A stretch of 64,000 bases of DNA from Dyadobacter endophyticus (GTDB lineage: Bacteria > Bacteroidota > Bacteroidia > Cytophagales > Spirosomataceae): positions 868,001 through 932,000 of the forward strand of contig NZ_BMIA01000003.1 of NCBI RefSeq assembly GCF_014641595.1, given 5' to 3'. How positions within the stretch are numbered: position 1 is the stretch's first letter; every line of letters starts with the position of its first letter. The translations under genes were made by a program, and so were the position numbers. Below are positions 52,456-60,755 of this stretch, piece after piece. Below the pieces are notes generated by a model that did not search any database, was not told the origin of the DNA, and saw only the letters and a program-made list of their open reading frames with translations.

Positions 52456-54128
52456 CGCCCGGATTTCAATGCCCCTACGAAGCGATCGAAAGTAGATTGG
52501 CTGATACCCCAGTCAGGCGGCGGGATATCACCCCAGACCTCCGGGTTATCGGCAAGATTGAAATAAGATACACCGACCACTTCCCCGTGGGCAGCTAATA
52601 CCGCCCCGGCTTTTTCCAACCATTCGGCCTGGAAGTCTTCCGGGCCTTTCACACCAAATTCCGTTATAAAAATTGGTTTGGAGGTCCAACGCATGCGCCA
52701 TACCTTGCGGTTGAAAATCGTTTCGAAAGATTCCTGTTTCGTCGGATCGGTAATATTTTTATCCGGCAAGCCGTAGATGGCGATACTGACGAAGTCGACC
52801 GCGTCGCCACCCGGATACCATTCCATAGAACCTCTGTCCCCGGCAGGGCCCCACACTTTATTAACATTTTTCACTCCTTTCCCCAGCTCCATAAAATGCC
52901 GATAAGCCTTGATGTACAAAACAGGGTCCTGGCTTTGCCATGAATACCTGTGTATGGGTATTTCCATTTCGTGTGCAAAACGGACGTAAACCGGAAGATT
53001 AGTCTTCGAAATCGTGTAAAAGAGCGATTTGAACTCCTCATCGTAAACGCCCAGAATAGTATTTTGCAACACCGAAGAATCCTTTCGGACCTTGCCGTCG
53101 CGCCAGGGCTCTACGGACACGATCACCTGGTGCCCACGCCCGACGATTGCCTCGAAATCCCTCGCAAAACTGCCTGTTTGAATATTCACCAGGTCGACAA
53201 ACAAATGCTCGGCCTGCACGACTTTGGAACCCGCAAGTGTCTGCTTCGGATCATACACGCCCAAAAGCGGCGGAGCATTGGCTGGTCTGCCCTTCGGCGG
53301 GTTAATCGTGTATTCCTGAAAAAGCCATGTAGAATCACGTTTGAGCTCCTTTGCCGCCTCCCTTAAATCACTTTGCAATGCATTAACAAGACTATCGTTA
53401 CCGGTAGCAAACACCCAAACCGGTTTGTTCATCAACCGCGTCCGAATTAACTTTCTCCGGAGCGAGGTCCTTAGGTCAGGATCCCGTGGAAAAGCCGTCG
53501 CCGCCAGCTCGCTTGGGCCATTCACCGAGATTCCAATCGCGTCTACCACATCGCCTCCCGGCCAGTACTCTTCCGTCCCCGGGTAACCGGCCGGTGACCA
53601 CATAATTTGCAAAGCGGGCTTTGTATTCCGGCAAGTTTTAGCCACATGCCTGAATGCCCCGATATAATCGACCGGAGATTGGTATTGCCACGAATAGCGT
53701 TGCACGGGCACTTCCATATCGGGGTCCCAGCGAAGGTAAACGCGTTTTGCGTCAGGCAATAGCCGGCAGAGGGAACGCAGTGCATCGTCGAATGCACCGT
53801 CAGTCACCATACCTAACGCCCCGTCCTGGCCGGCCACTACTGTCAGAAGTAAATCCTTGTCGGCAACGAGCCCTTTTAGCGCAGCAGCAAGCGGCGCCTC
53901 TGTCGTATTTGGATGAAGTTGAATTGAAATATGTTGGAGGTCCGGGTTGGCCACGCCTATGGAATCGGCCCTGTTGATATATCCAACAGGCTGCTCTGCA
54001 AAGGCGGCGTTCAGCACGTCAGCAGAATGGCCATCCGATTTAAAAAGTGGAGAGAACCTTATTACATAGCCTGCGGTTACCGCGGTCAATGTCAGCGCGG
54101 CAATGAGTAAAACACCTTTAAACTTCAT
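52452..54128 (-). CDS. Tandem GH26-like protein, N-terminal repeat degenerate
   Basis: The 558-residue protein has an N-terminal export or anchor segment and two GH26-like halves. The second half has the catalytic pair: Glu387 in RFAHEME (acid/base) and Glu490 in ITEFG (nucleophile). The first half repeats the same blocks (RWDPDME at 133-139, RYSWQ, then PGGD) but has Asp137 and Ala241 in place of the two glutamates. GH26 enzymes cut beta-mannan or mixed-linkage glucan. The gene converges on, and overlaps by four bases, the GT2 synthase gene. Confidence 0.85.
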   Translation of the reverse strand: MKFKGVLLIAALTLTAVTAGYVIRFSPLFKSDGHSADVLNAAFAEQPVGYINRADSIGVANPDLQHISIQLHPNTTEAPLAAALKGLVADKDLLLTVVAGQDGALGMVTDGAFDDALRSLCRLLPDAKRVYLRWDPDMEVPVQRYSWQYQSPVDYIGAFRHVAKTCRNTKPALQIMWSPAGYPGTEEYWPGGDVVDAIGISVNGPSELAATAFPRDPDLRTSLRRKLIRTRLMNKPVWVFATGNDSLVNALQSDLREAAKELKRDSTWLFQEYTINPPKGRPANAPPLLGVYDPKQTLAGSKVVQAEHLFVDLVNIQTGSFARDFEAIVGRGHQVIVSVEPWRDGKVRKDSSVLQNTILGVYDEEFKSLFYTISKTNLPVYVRFAHEMEIPIHRYSWQSQDPVLYIKAYRHFMELGKGVKNVNKVWGPAGDRGSMEWYPGGDAVDFVSIAIYGLPDKNITDPTKQESFETIFNRKVWRMRWTSKPIFITEFGVKGPEDFQAEWLEKAGAVLAAHGEVVGVSYFNLADNPEVWGDIPPPDWGISQSTFDRFVGALKSGR

Positions 54129-54209
54129 AGAGGCCCGAAAAAATGCATGACGGGCTTAAATTAGTAAATTCAATGACGTCGAAGCGCAGAAGGTAGCTAA
54201 TATATGTAC

Positions 54210-54259
54210 AAAAAAGAACCGGGCAATGATTAGACTCTGCGGTGTCCACCATGCCCGGT
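54210..54259 (-). terminator. Terminator after 110-residue protein gene
   Basis: On the minus strand an eight-pair stem (54259-54252 with 54225-54218) and 26-base loop are followed by a TTCTTTTTT tract. It lies 57 bases after the stop at 54316. Confidence 0.5.
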
Positions 54260-54315
54260 ATTAGTGTGCGTTATTTAATTCTATTCAGTGCCTGATGTGA
54301 AAATTTAACCGTTGC

Positions 54316-54648
54316 TTAAACCAGCTCGCTTTCATAGAGCATCCCGATGTGTGCTGGCGGGTAACTGAGAATCCGGTTAAATTCGGTAATGGCCTGGTTG
54401 ATCTGGCGCTGCGTGATCCCGCTGTATTCCATCAGGATCACCTTGGCCTGTTGTGCGCTGGAACGCTTCATTTTCCAGTATTGAGGGTGGTTGACCCCGA
54501 TCGGTGTGCGAAAGTATTTCTCTTTGGGTTCGCGGATTAAAATCTCGCAATCCGTATCGCGCTGCGGATTATCATGGAGGAAGTAACTTTTTACAACGAC
54601 TTTGACCTCCCTGCCGCTTTTTAGTTGAAAAATTTTCTCGTGAATCAT
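54316..54648 (-). CDS. Hypothetical protein (110 aa)
   Basis: Starting at MIHEKIFQ (54648) the product has 110 residues; the open extension to 54783 is rich in unusual residues and is not supported. The N-terminal half is beta-rich (FQLKSGREVKVVVKSYFL) and the C-terminal half helical (SAQQAKVILMEYSGITQRQINQAITEFN). There is no signal peptide, membrane segment or cysteine pair. No family is recognised. The gene is isolated and followed by a terminator-like hairpin. Confidence 0.6.
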   Translation of the reverse strand: MIHEKIFQLKSGREVKVVVKSYFLHDNPQRDTDCEILIREPKEKYFRTPIGVNHPQYWKMKRSSAQQAKVILMEYSGITQRQINQAITEFNRILSYPPAHIGMLYESELV

Positions 54649-54859
54649 GACTTGTCTTTTAAGAATTAAGGATCGGTGAATATGCTGAACTGCTGACCAA
54701 GCTTGGGCTCCCTTAAAACTTTCATACCAACAGCACTTGTAAAACCTGTACAAACTTCGCTGCTGCCATGGACATTTCAGCAAATTGATTAGTAAACGGT
54801 CGATTCAATGATCCTTCGGTAACATTCTGATTTATAGGCAAGTAAATTTACGTACTATA

Positions 54860-56032
54860 TTAGTCAACTACGTGCCCCACAAATTGTGCCGTGTTGTCCA
54901 ATATCTTCCCACCCCTTCTGAACCCCAGCCCACAGGCTTCCCCCGCATAGAATACACCGGCCTGGTAAGTACGGCCATCGGCGTCCATAGGAAGGGCAAC
55001 GTATTCCTGGTAAATGCGCGATTGCCCATCGTATTCCCCTGCCGCAGTTTCCAGTACCTCGCCCCCCTTGTCGTGGATGGTAACATTCGCACCTTCGCGT
55101 CCCAGCAACACCTTGCTCACCGATTTTTTATGTGGCAGCACGTAACGCTCGGTTTGTAGCAGCAAGGGATGATATGGGTAAAGGTCCCACAGAATTTTTA
55201 AAATGTATTTGGATTGAAATAACAACGTGTAGGCGGGGTTCAGAACGACCGCCTTCCTGTTCTTCACGATCTCAGTGAGCATGGCGGCCAGTTCCGGCTC
55301 GTCGGTTCCAATGTGTTCCCAGGGCACCAGCCTAAACCAGAAATCAAACCGGACAAAATGCCCGTGTTCTGCCTCCTGGCTGAATATTCCCTCACCGTTT
55401 GAAAATTCCACATCGTCGATGTACGCGAATTCGGCATCGAAACCTGCTTCTTTCGCCGCTTCCATCAACACGGCCACATTGGTGTCGTCTTCGGGGTAAC
55501 CGCGCATGGCCGAGAACAACATCGACGGTGTGAGATCGCTGTTTTCTTCCTTTAAATAAACAAACTGGCCTACCAGTGTTTCAAACACCGTATTGAACTG
55601 TTTCGATTCGTCCATCCCGTTCATACGCAAATGCGCCCATTGCACAACGGCCGTTTCGGGAATGCAGGTGGCGGTATCGGCATTAAACTCGATCAGTTTG
55701 ACCGGCTCATCGTTAAACCCTCCGGCGAAGTCAAACCGGCCGTACAGGTGGATTTGCCTGTCGTCGCTCCAAGAAAATTTGATTAGCTCGATGAGGTTCT
55801 CCGGGATACCCATTTCCTTGAAAAGGCCTTGATCGATGGCATATTGCCCCGCTTCGACCAGCATATCGTATAATGTACCCGCAGCTTCATAGTAGCTCTC
55901 GGCCTGTTGTTCGCTAACGACTACCATATCATTGACAACGTAGGGCGACGTGTCGGTGCCCAGAGCCCAATCCCAGCCGGCTTTTTGCAACGCATCTTGC
56001 GGCGGATTGGGCAGTGATTTCAGTTTTACCAT
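54860..56032 (-). CDS. Glutathionylspermidine synthase-family protein (YgiC-like)
   Basis: The 390-residue protein matches the GSP-synthetase fold: an N-terminal part that positions the substrate and an ATP-grasp-type core with LIEFNADTATCIPE (about 115-130) and the basic phosphate contacts near HKKSVSKVLL. The amidase half of bifunctional GspSA is absent, as in E. coli YgiC/YjfC. The family ligates peptide-like substrates to polyamines, but many members have unknown substrates. It lies 30 bases downstream of a small lipoprotein gene, a pairing known for ygiB-ygiC. Confidence 0.88.
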   Translation of the reverse strand: MVKLKSLPNPPQDALQKAGWDWALGTDTSPYVVNDMVVVSEQQAESYYEAAGTLYDMLVEAGQYAIDQGLFKEMGIPENLIELIKFSWSDDRQIHLYGRFDFAGGFNDEPVKLIEFNADTATCIPETAVVQWAHLRMNGMDESKQFNTVFETLVGQFVYLKEENSDLTPSMLFSAMRGYPEDDTNVAVLMEAAKEAGFDAEFAYIDDVEFSNGEGIFSQEAEHGHFVRFDFWFRLVPWEHIGTDEPELAAMLTEIVKNRKAVVLNPAYTLLFQSKYILKILWDLYPYHPLLLQTERYVLPHKKSVSKVLLGREGANVTIHDKGGEVLETAAGEYDGQSRIYQEYVALPMDADGRTYQAGVFYAGEACGLGFRRGGKILDNTAQFVGHVVD

Positions 56033-56062
56033 TGTTGGAGTATAAAGTTTATGAGTAACTCC

Positions 56063-56674
56063 TCAGCCGCCACTTCGGCTGGACGACCTCCCGAAGAACC
56101 CTTTGCGACCTCCCGCGGGCCTTGTTGTGACTGTCCGCACCGAACGGGAAGTTTCCACGCCCAACGCCGCGCTGCGCGAGCTCGCCCATGCGCCCGGGTT
56201 GGCGTAGAAGGACCGGCTGCGTTCGGCGCCCATTCTGTCGCGGTAGTTGTTCATGTAAGAATAGGAAGAATTGCGGCCGAGCAGATAACCTATTCCGCCG
56301 TAAAGCAACATGCTCGAAAGCCCGCTATGATGGCTCATGTTGGGATTCGATCGGATTTCTTCGTCGATCAGCGCCTTCGCTGCCATCGGGTTCAGCGTGT
56401 CTTTGTGGCCGTCGAGGTACGAGACGATCGCCTGGGAACTATCGGCCGGGACGTTTTCTTCGCTGATAATCTTGAACTCACCCGGGCTTACCTCCCTGAT
56501 GAAGGAGCGGATACCTTTGCCGTACGATGTCTCTTCGTAACTGTACTCCGATTCATCGTCATTTGAAGAACAGGAGACGAGCGCCGTGCCGGACAGCAAT
56601 GCCAGCGCCAATGCACCGCCCATACTGATGTCTTTTACCTTCCTGATAAAAGATCCCTTTCGTAAATGTGACAT
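56063..56674 (-). CDS. Small lipoprotein, UPF0323-like
   Basis: With the ATG at 56674 the product has 203 residues and a lipobox (TALVSC). The mature part has a segment EVSPGEFKIISEE followed by a DGHKDTLN turn, similar in layout to UPF0323 lipoproteins of Epsilonproteobacteria, and a C-terminal glycine/serine/arginine-rich tail. A minus-7-like TACTTTTG (56709-56702) lies 28 bases upstream and excludes the longer frame to 56806. Together with the downstream synthetase it forms a two-gene unit of unknown role. Confidence 0.7.
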   Translation of the reverse strand: MSHLRKGSFIRKVKDISMGGALALALLSGTALVSCSSNDDESEYSYEETSYGKGIRSFIREVSPGEFKIISEENVPADSSQAIVSYLDGHKDTLNPMAAKALIDEEIRSNPNMSHHSGLSSMLLYGGIGYLLGRNSSYSYMNNYRDRMGAERSRSFYANPGAWASSRSAALGVETSRSVRTVTTRPAGGRKGFFGRSSSRSGG

Positions 56675-56701
56675 AGTATTGATTTTCTGTTGAGGATTTT
56701 T

Positions 56702-56709
56702 CAAAAGTA
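56702..56709 (-). promoter_or_regulatory. Minus-7-like element of lipoprotein/synthetase pair
   Basis: TACTTTTG on the minus strand fits TAnnTTTG, 28 bases before the ATG at 56674. No exact TTG is at the ideal distance. Confidence 0.4.
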
Positions 56710-56791
56710 ATGCATGAAAACCGGCCCCGACGAATGAATCGTGCCAGTGGTTTTTCCGGTGGATATCGCAACCTGTGGACTTACAGACGGC

Positions 56792-56835
56792 AAAAAAATT
56801 GAGCATAACCGGTAGTTAACCCAGCTATGCTCAAT
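56792..56835 (-). terminator. Terminator after PLP enzyme gene
   Basis: A perfect 10-bp stem (56798-56807 with 56826-56835) with an 18-base loop is followed on the minus strand by a T run, 22 bases after the gene stop at 56857. Confidence 0.75.
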
Positions 56836-56856
56836 GTACATTAACAAATAAGAATA

Positions 56857-58143
56857 TCAGGCCTTTTTCGCGATTTTCTCGATGGCACCGACCAGTTTAT
56901 CCAAATCGCTCAGCTTCGTGTACACGTGTGGCGTCACGCGTACGCAATGGATATTTTCCCAGTTTATCCCCACCGTATGGATCTGATAATCTTTCATCAG
57001 CTTGCCGTCCAGCTCCTCCGGTTTCATGCCTTCGATGCTTACACCGGCTATGGCGCAGGAGAATTCAGGTTTAAGTGAAGTATGGATTTTCACGCCGGGA
57101 ATTTGTGCGGCCTTTTCTGCCCAATATTTTTTGAGATAATGAATCCTGTCCTGTTTACGTTTGCTGCCGATCCCTTCCTGAAAATTAATCGCTTCGCCTA
57201 TGGCCTGTTCGATCGGAAAGCTACGGGTGCCAAGCGTTTCAAACTTGCGGATATTGCCGCTTTTTGGCTCGCCATTGCAAAGCAGCGGCCATATTTTCTC
57301 GATTTTATCCTTTTTGATCCACATCATCCCGCTGCCCACCGGTGCGCTGAGGAACTTGTGCAGGCTCGTGCCAAAGTAGTCGCATTCGAGGTCGGGAATT
57401 TTATAATCAAGCAAACCAAATGTGTGCGCGCCGTCGCAAACCACCTCGATACCTTTGGCATGTGCCATTTGGGCGATCTTCTTCACGGGCATGATTTGGC
57501 CCACCCAGTTGATAATGTGGGTTACATGAATGATTTTGGTTCTGGGAGTGATCGCGTCGGCATAAGCCTTTACGATCTGTTCGTCGTTTTCAATGGGAAA
57601 ATCGAAGGAGAGCTGCTTGTAGACCAGGCCATCTCGCATTTGGCGCTGTTTCCAGGCTTGCACCATGTTCGGATAATCCTGCAAAGTGCCGATGATTTCA
57701 TCGCCTTTTTCGAGCGGCAAGCCGAAAATGATGGTATTCAACGCCTCCGTCGCATTGCGGTTAATCGCGATTTCCTCGGCATCGGTACCCGCCAGCTTGG
57801 CCAGGCGCTGGCGGAGCGGCTCGCGACCTTTATCCATAATCCGCCACATATAATAGGAAGGCCCTTGCGCAGCGGCTTTGTTGTATTTATCCAGAGCCTC
57901 CTGCACGACGATCGGCGAGGGCGAAACGCCTCCATTGTTAAGGATAATGATTTCGCTTTTGCTGGCAGTGTAGGCATCCTGAATGACCGACCAGTATTCC
58001 TCGTTGCTTGCGCTGGCTGGTTTCCAAAGGCTTTCTGCTTCGAGGAATTGCTCCGCGTGGAGCTCGTTGAAAAGGCTGTTGATTCCGAAAGCACCCATAC
58101 TGAGGGCAGCACTCTTCCGGAAAAAAGAACGGCGGTTGTTCAT
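56857..58143 (-). CDS. Tat-exported PLP-dependent aminotransferase-class-V-like enzyme
   Basis: The 428-residue protein starts at MNNRRSFF (58143), whose twin arginines and following hydrophobic stretch suggest Tat export. It has the fold of class V aminotransferases (isopenicillin-N epimerase/cysteine desulfurase branch). The PLP Lys is in TSLHKFLSAP, the cofactor contacts are in AINRNATEA and VCDGAHTFGLLD, and an Arg near the C-terminus (RVTPH) probably binds a carboxylate. A periplasmic PLP enzyme is uncommon; substrate and reaction are unknown. Confidence 0.87.
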   Translation of the reverse strand: MNNRRSFFRKSAALSMGAFGINSLFNELHAEQFLEAESLWKPASASNEEYWSVIQDAYTASKSEIIILNNGGVSPSPIVVQEALDKYNKAAAQGPSYYMWRIMDKGREPLRQRLAKLAGTDAEEIAINRNATEALNTIIFGLPLEKGDEIIGTLQDYPNMVQAWKQRQMRDGLVYKQLSFDFPIENDEQIVKAYADAITPRTKIIHVTHIINWVGQIMPVKKIAQMAHAKGIEVVCDGAHTFGLLDYKIPDLECDYFGTSLHKFLSAPVGSGMMWIKKDKIEKIWPLLCNGEPKSGNIRKFETLGTRSFPIEQAIGEAINFQEGIGSKRKQDRIHYLKKYWAEKAAQIPGVKIHTSLKPEFSCAIAGVSIEGMKPEELDGKLMKDYQIHTVGINWENIHCVRVTPHVYTKLSDLDKLVGAIEKIAKKA

Positions 58144-58209
58144 AAAATTTCGTTTAAGGAATAGTAATGGAGTGAAGTACAATATATTGAATATCTACTT
58201 CAAACCCAA

Positions 58210-59007
58210 TTACTCAGCCCCTAAACCGTCCTTCACGGCGGCTTCTTTCAGCCATTCGTAGGTATTTGCGGGCATGGGAAGCCCGTCAGCGTCAAGTTGG
58301 AGAAACATCAGATGCAAATGTGTGGGCGACCGTTTCTGGTAGGCATTGTAACCCGAGCGGCCCATCTCCGAGATCTTGTCCCCGGCATTGACCCACTGCC
58401 CTGGCTGCACTTCCACGATGTTGTTATGGGCATAATAGAAAAGACCGTCGAGGCAGGGGTCGTAGATCCATATCCAGTTCCCGCCACGGTACTCACTGTC
58501 GTATTTCCAGCTCGTTTCAGTGGCTACCACCAGGCCGGAAGTGAACGCAAGAACATCGATCGGCTGCCAGGTACGGTCGTCCAGCACGTCCTGGTCTTTG
58601 TCTCGTACGAAAAGATCGTGGGCAGGATGGCTACCGGTGACATTCATATCGAAAAGGTCGAAACCATCGGGCCGGTAACCGCGGCCTCTTGCCCCTACCG
58701 ACTCTCTGGCCGAGTAAGATTTTACAGGAAAAACGAAATACGAGGAGTCAATGGACCTGCAGGTATCTCTTCTGAATTCAGCCCTGAGGTTCCGCATGAC
58801 GGCCCCGAATGCCGCACGGGCCGAATCGGGAGAGATCACATTATCGCGGATATCCATCTGTATCTGATGGAAAGTCCGGCAGTATTCTGCAATTTTATCG
58901 GAAGATTCGCTCTGGTTCGTCAAACCGGCCATACAGATCACCAACACAATCCCGGCAATTCTTTTAAATGTCATCAACAATGCGTTAATCAACCCCTTTT
59001 CTTTCAC
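58210..59007 (-). CDS. M23-like (LytM) metallopeptidase domain protein
   Basis: The 265-residue protein has a short export signal (start at 59007, or MTFKRIAG at 58974, which gives a cleaner signal). The C-terminal half contains AHDLFVRD with a His and Asp and PTHLHLMF with the paired HxH of M23 peptidases. The zinc set therefore looks complete, although the spacing is looser than in classical LytM. It would hydrolyse or bind peptidoglycan cross-links or act in the periplasm in another way. It is transcribed in the same direction as the PLP enzyme, with 66 bases between them. Confidence 0.78.
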   Translation of the reverse strand: MKEKGLINALLMTFKRIAGIVLVICMAGLTNQSESSDKIAEYCRTFHQIQMDIRDNVISPDSARAAFGAVMRNLRAEFRRDTCRSIDSSYFVFPVKSYSARESVGARGRGYRPDGFDLFDMNVTGSHPAHDLFVRDKDQDVLDDRTWQPIDVLAFTSGLVVATETSWKYDSEYRGGNWIWIYDPCLDGLFYYAHNNIVEVQPGQWVNAGDKISEMGRSGYNAYQKRSPTHLHLMFLQLDADGLPMPANTYEWLKEAAVKDGLGAE

Positions 59008-59135
59008 TTAAACCCTGTTTTTAAAGAACGATAGCGAAATGGCTCACTAATAAAAAAGTCTTGCAAAGGTATCCGTTCTATATTAAATAAATGCAGAGAA
59101 GTTCTTTATTGGTCAAACACTAAAATCAGATTACA

Positions 59136-60107
59136 ATGCAAAAACGTCGTTTTGGACGCACTGGCTGGGAAATCAGCGAAGTAGGTTATGGCATGTGGGG
59201 ACTGGCAGGTTGGACTGGCTCCGACCGCAAGGAAACGGACGACTCCCTCAACCTGGCCGTTGAATCGGGTGTCAATTTCTTCGATACGGCCTGGGGCTAT
59301 GGCGAAGGCCTGAGCGAGCGCATCCTGGGCGAGCTGATCAAACGCTATCCCGATAAGAAGTTGTACGCCGCTACCAAAATACCGCCTAAAAACCGCCAAT
59401 GGCCATCGCGCCCGGAATTTGCGTTGAAAAACGTGTTCCCCGCCGACTACATTGTCGAATACACCGAAAAAAGCCTTCAAAACCTGGGTACCGAGCAGAT
59501 AGACCTGCTGCAATTCCACGTTTGGGAAGATGCGTGGGCAGAAGAAGACGAATGGAAAGAAGCCATTCAAAAATTGACGAAAGAAGGAAAAGTAGGGGCC
59601 TGGGGCATCAGTATCAACCGCTGGGAGCCAAATAACGCTTTGAAAACGCTTGAAACCGGCTTGATCGACGCGGTTCAGGTGATTTACAACATTTTCGACC
59701 AGGCACCGGAGGATAATCTATTCCCCCTTTGCCGGAAGCTGGATATCGGCGTCATCGCCCGCGTGCCGTTCGACGAAGGTACGCTCACCGGCACGTTGAC
59801 CAAGGAAACTACATTCCCGGCCGACGACTGGCGCTCTACCTATTTCGTCCCCGAAAACCTGAATAAGAGCGTGGACCACGCCGAAGCATTGCGCGCCGAC
59901 ATTCCCGCAGGGATGACGATGGCAGAACTTGCGCTGCGTTTCATCCTCAACAATCCCGACGTTCACACGACGATTCCGGGCATGCGGAGGCTTCAAAATG
60001 TACGCGCAAACGTAGCCGTGAGCGACGGCGTGAGACTCGATACAGCAGTGGCCGAAAAAATGAAAGCCCACCGCTGGGACCGCCAGCCTACCAAGTGGTC
60101 GCAATAG
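59136..60107 (+). CDS. Aldo/keto reductase
   Basis: The 323-residue protein is an AKR barrel. The catalytic tetrad is visible: Asp in FFDTAWGYGEG (with Tyr close after), Lys in YAATKIPP and His in LLQFHVWED. The first strand FGRTGWEISEVGYGMWGL is typical. The family reduces aldehydes or ketones with NADPH. It is monocistronic and closed by a strong terminator. The substrate is unknown; the order of motifs is closest to general aldo/keto reductases that act on sugars or small carbonyls. Confidence 0.9.
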   Translation: MQKRRFGRTGWEISEVGYGMWGLAGWTGSDRKETDDSLNLAVESGVNFFDTAWGYGEGLSERILGELIKRYPDKKLYAATKIPPKNRQWPSRPEFALKNVFPADYIVEYTEKSLQNLGTEQIDLLQFHVWEDAWAEEDEWKEAIQKLTKEGKVGAWGISINRWEPNNALKTLETGLIDAVQVIYNIFDQAPEDNLFPLCRKLDIGVIARVPFDEGTLTGTLTKETTFPADDWRSTYFVPENLNKSVDHAEALRADIPAGMTMAELALRFILNNPDVHTTIPGMRRLQNVRANVAVSDGVRLDTAVAEKMKAHRWDRQPTKWSQ

Positions 60108-60118
60108 CTATTTAAAAC

Positions 60119-60154
60119 GAATGCCTTCCCAACCAGGAAGGCATTCGTTTTTTT
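60119..60154 (+). terminator. Strong intrinsic terminator after aldo/keto reductase
   Basis: An 11-bp perfect stem (60119-60129 with 60136-60146) and a six-base loop are followed by G and seven T residues. It may also serve the convergent DoxX gene. Confidence 0.85.
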
Positions 60155-60166
60155 AATCAACCAATT

Positions 60167-60577
60167 TTAACGGTATAACTTGCTATCGACCGAAAACCGC
60201 CCTGGTCCGGTAAGCAGCAATGCGATGTACACGAACAGAAATGAAAGGCCGTGTTCCTGCTTATCGATCCCATCCGGCGCGTGAACGATAAATATGACCA
60301 CGAGCATCGTGAAGATAAGTGGCAAAAGCGCCGCGCGGGTCACCAACCCGAGAATCACCAGAATAGAACAGCCGAACTCAGCACAGATCGTCAGCAGATA
60401 GGAAAGCTCCTCACCTATTCCGATCGGGTCAGCAAATGAATGATCGCCGCCCAGGAAATTCGTCAGTTTGGCATAGCCGTGGATGAGCATGAGACATGAA
60501 ATGCCAACCCGAAGGATCAGCACCGCCCAATCCACCGACACAGGCAGTTTGATTGGTTTCAAAAATCGTTTGAGCAT
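60167..60577 (-). CDS. DoxX-family membrane protein
   Basis: The 136-residue protein has four hydrophobic helices. DWAVLILRVGISCLMLIHGYAKL and a second-half segment ending FVYIALLLTGPGRFSVD match the DoxX/SURF4-like fold. Members are poorly characterised; some contribute to quinone or redox chemistry in membranes. It is a single gene that converges on the aldo/keto reductase terminator. Confidence 0.87.
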   Translation of the reverse strand: MLKRFLKPIKLPVSVDWAVLILRVGISCLMLIHGYAKLTNFLGGDHSFADPIGIGEELSYLLTICAEFGCSILVILGLVTRAALLPLIFTMLVVIFIVHAPDGIDKQEHGLSFLFVYIALLLTGPGRFSVDSKLYR

Positions 60578-60698
60578 AGTGGGTTAAATTGGTTTATAAA
60601 ACTGGATTCGCAAAGGCTAAACCAATGCCATGGCGAAGATAGTTTCGCAATCGACCCCATGTAACCGAATTTTTAATTTCCTTATATCAAGTTTTATT

Positions 60699-60714
60699 TT
60701 TAGGTTTGTCTAAA
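60699..60714 (+). promoter_or_regulatory. DtxR-like inverted repeat with embedded minus-7 element
   Basis: The inverted repeat TTTAG-N6-CTAAA contains TAGGTTTG, which fits TAnnTTTG. The form is like sites of DtxR/MntR-family metal regulators. It lies 42 bases before the TonB receptor start at 60756. Confidence 0.45.
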
Positions 60715-60755
60715 TTTATATTAAGATGAAAGTAAATTAATTATTCGACCATACT

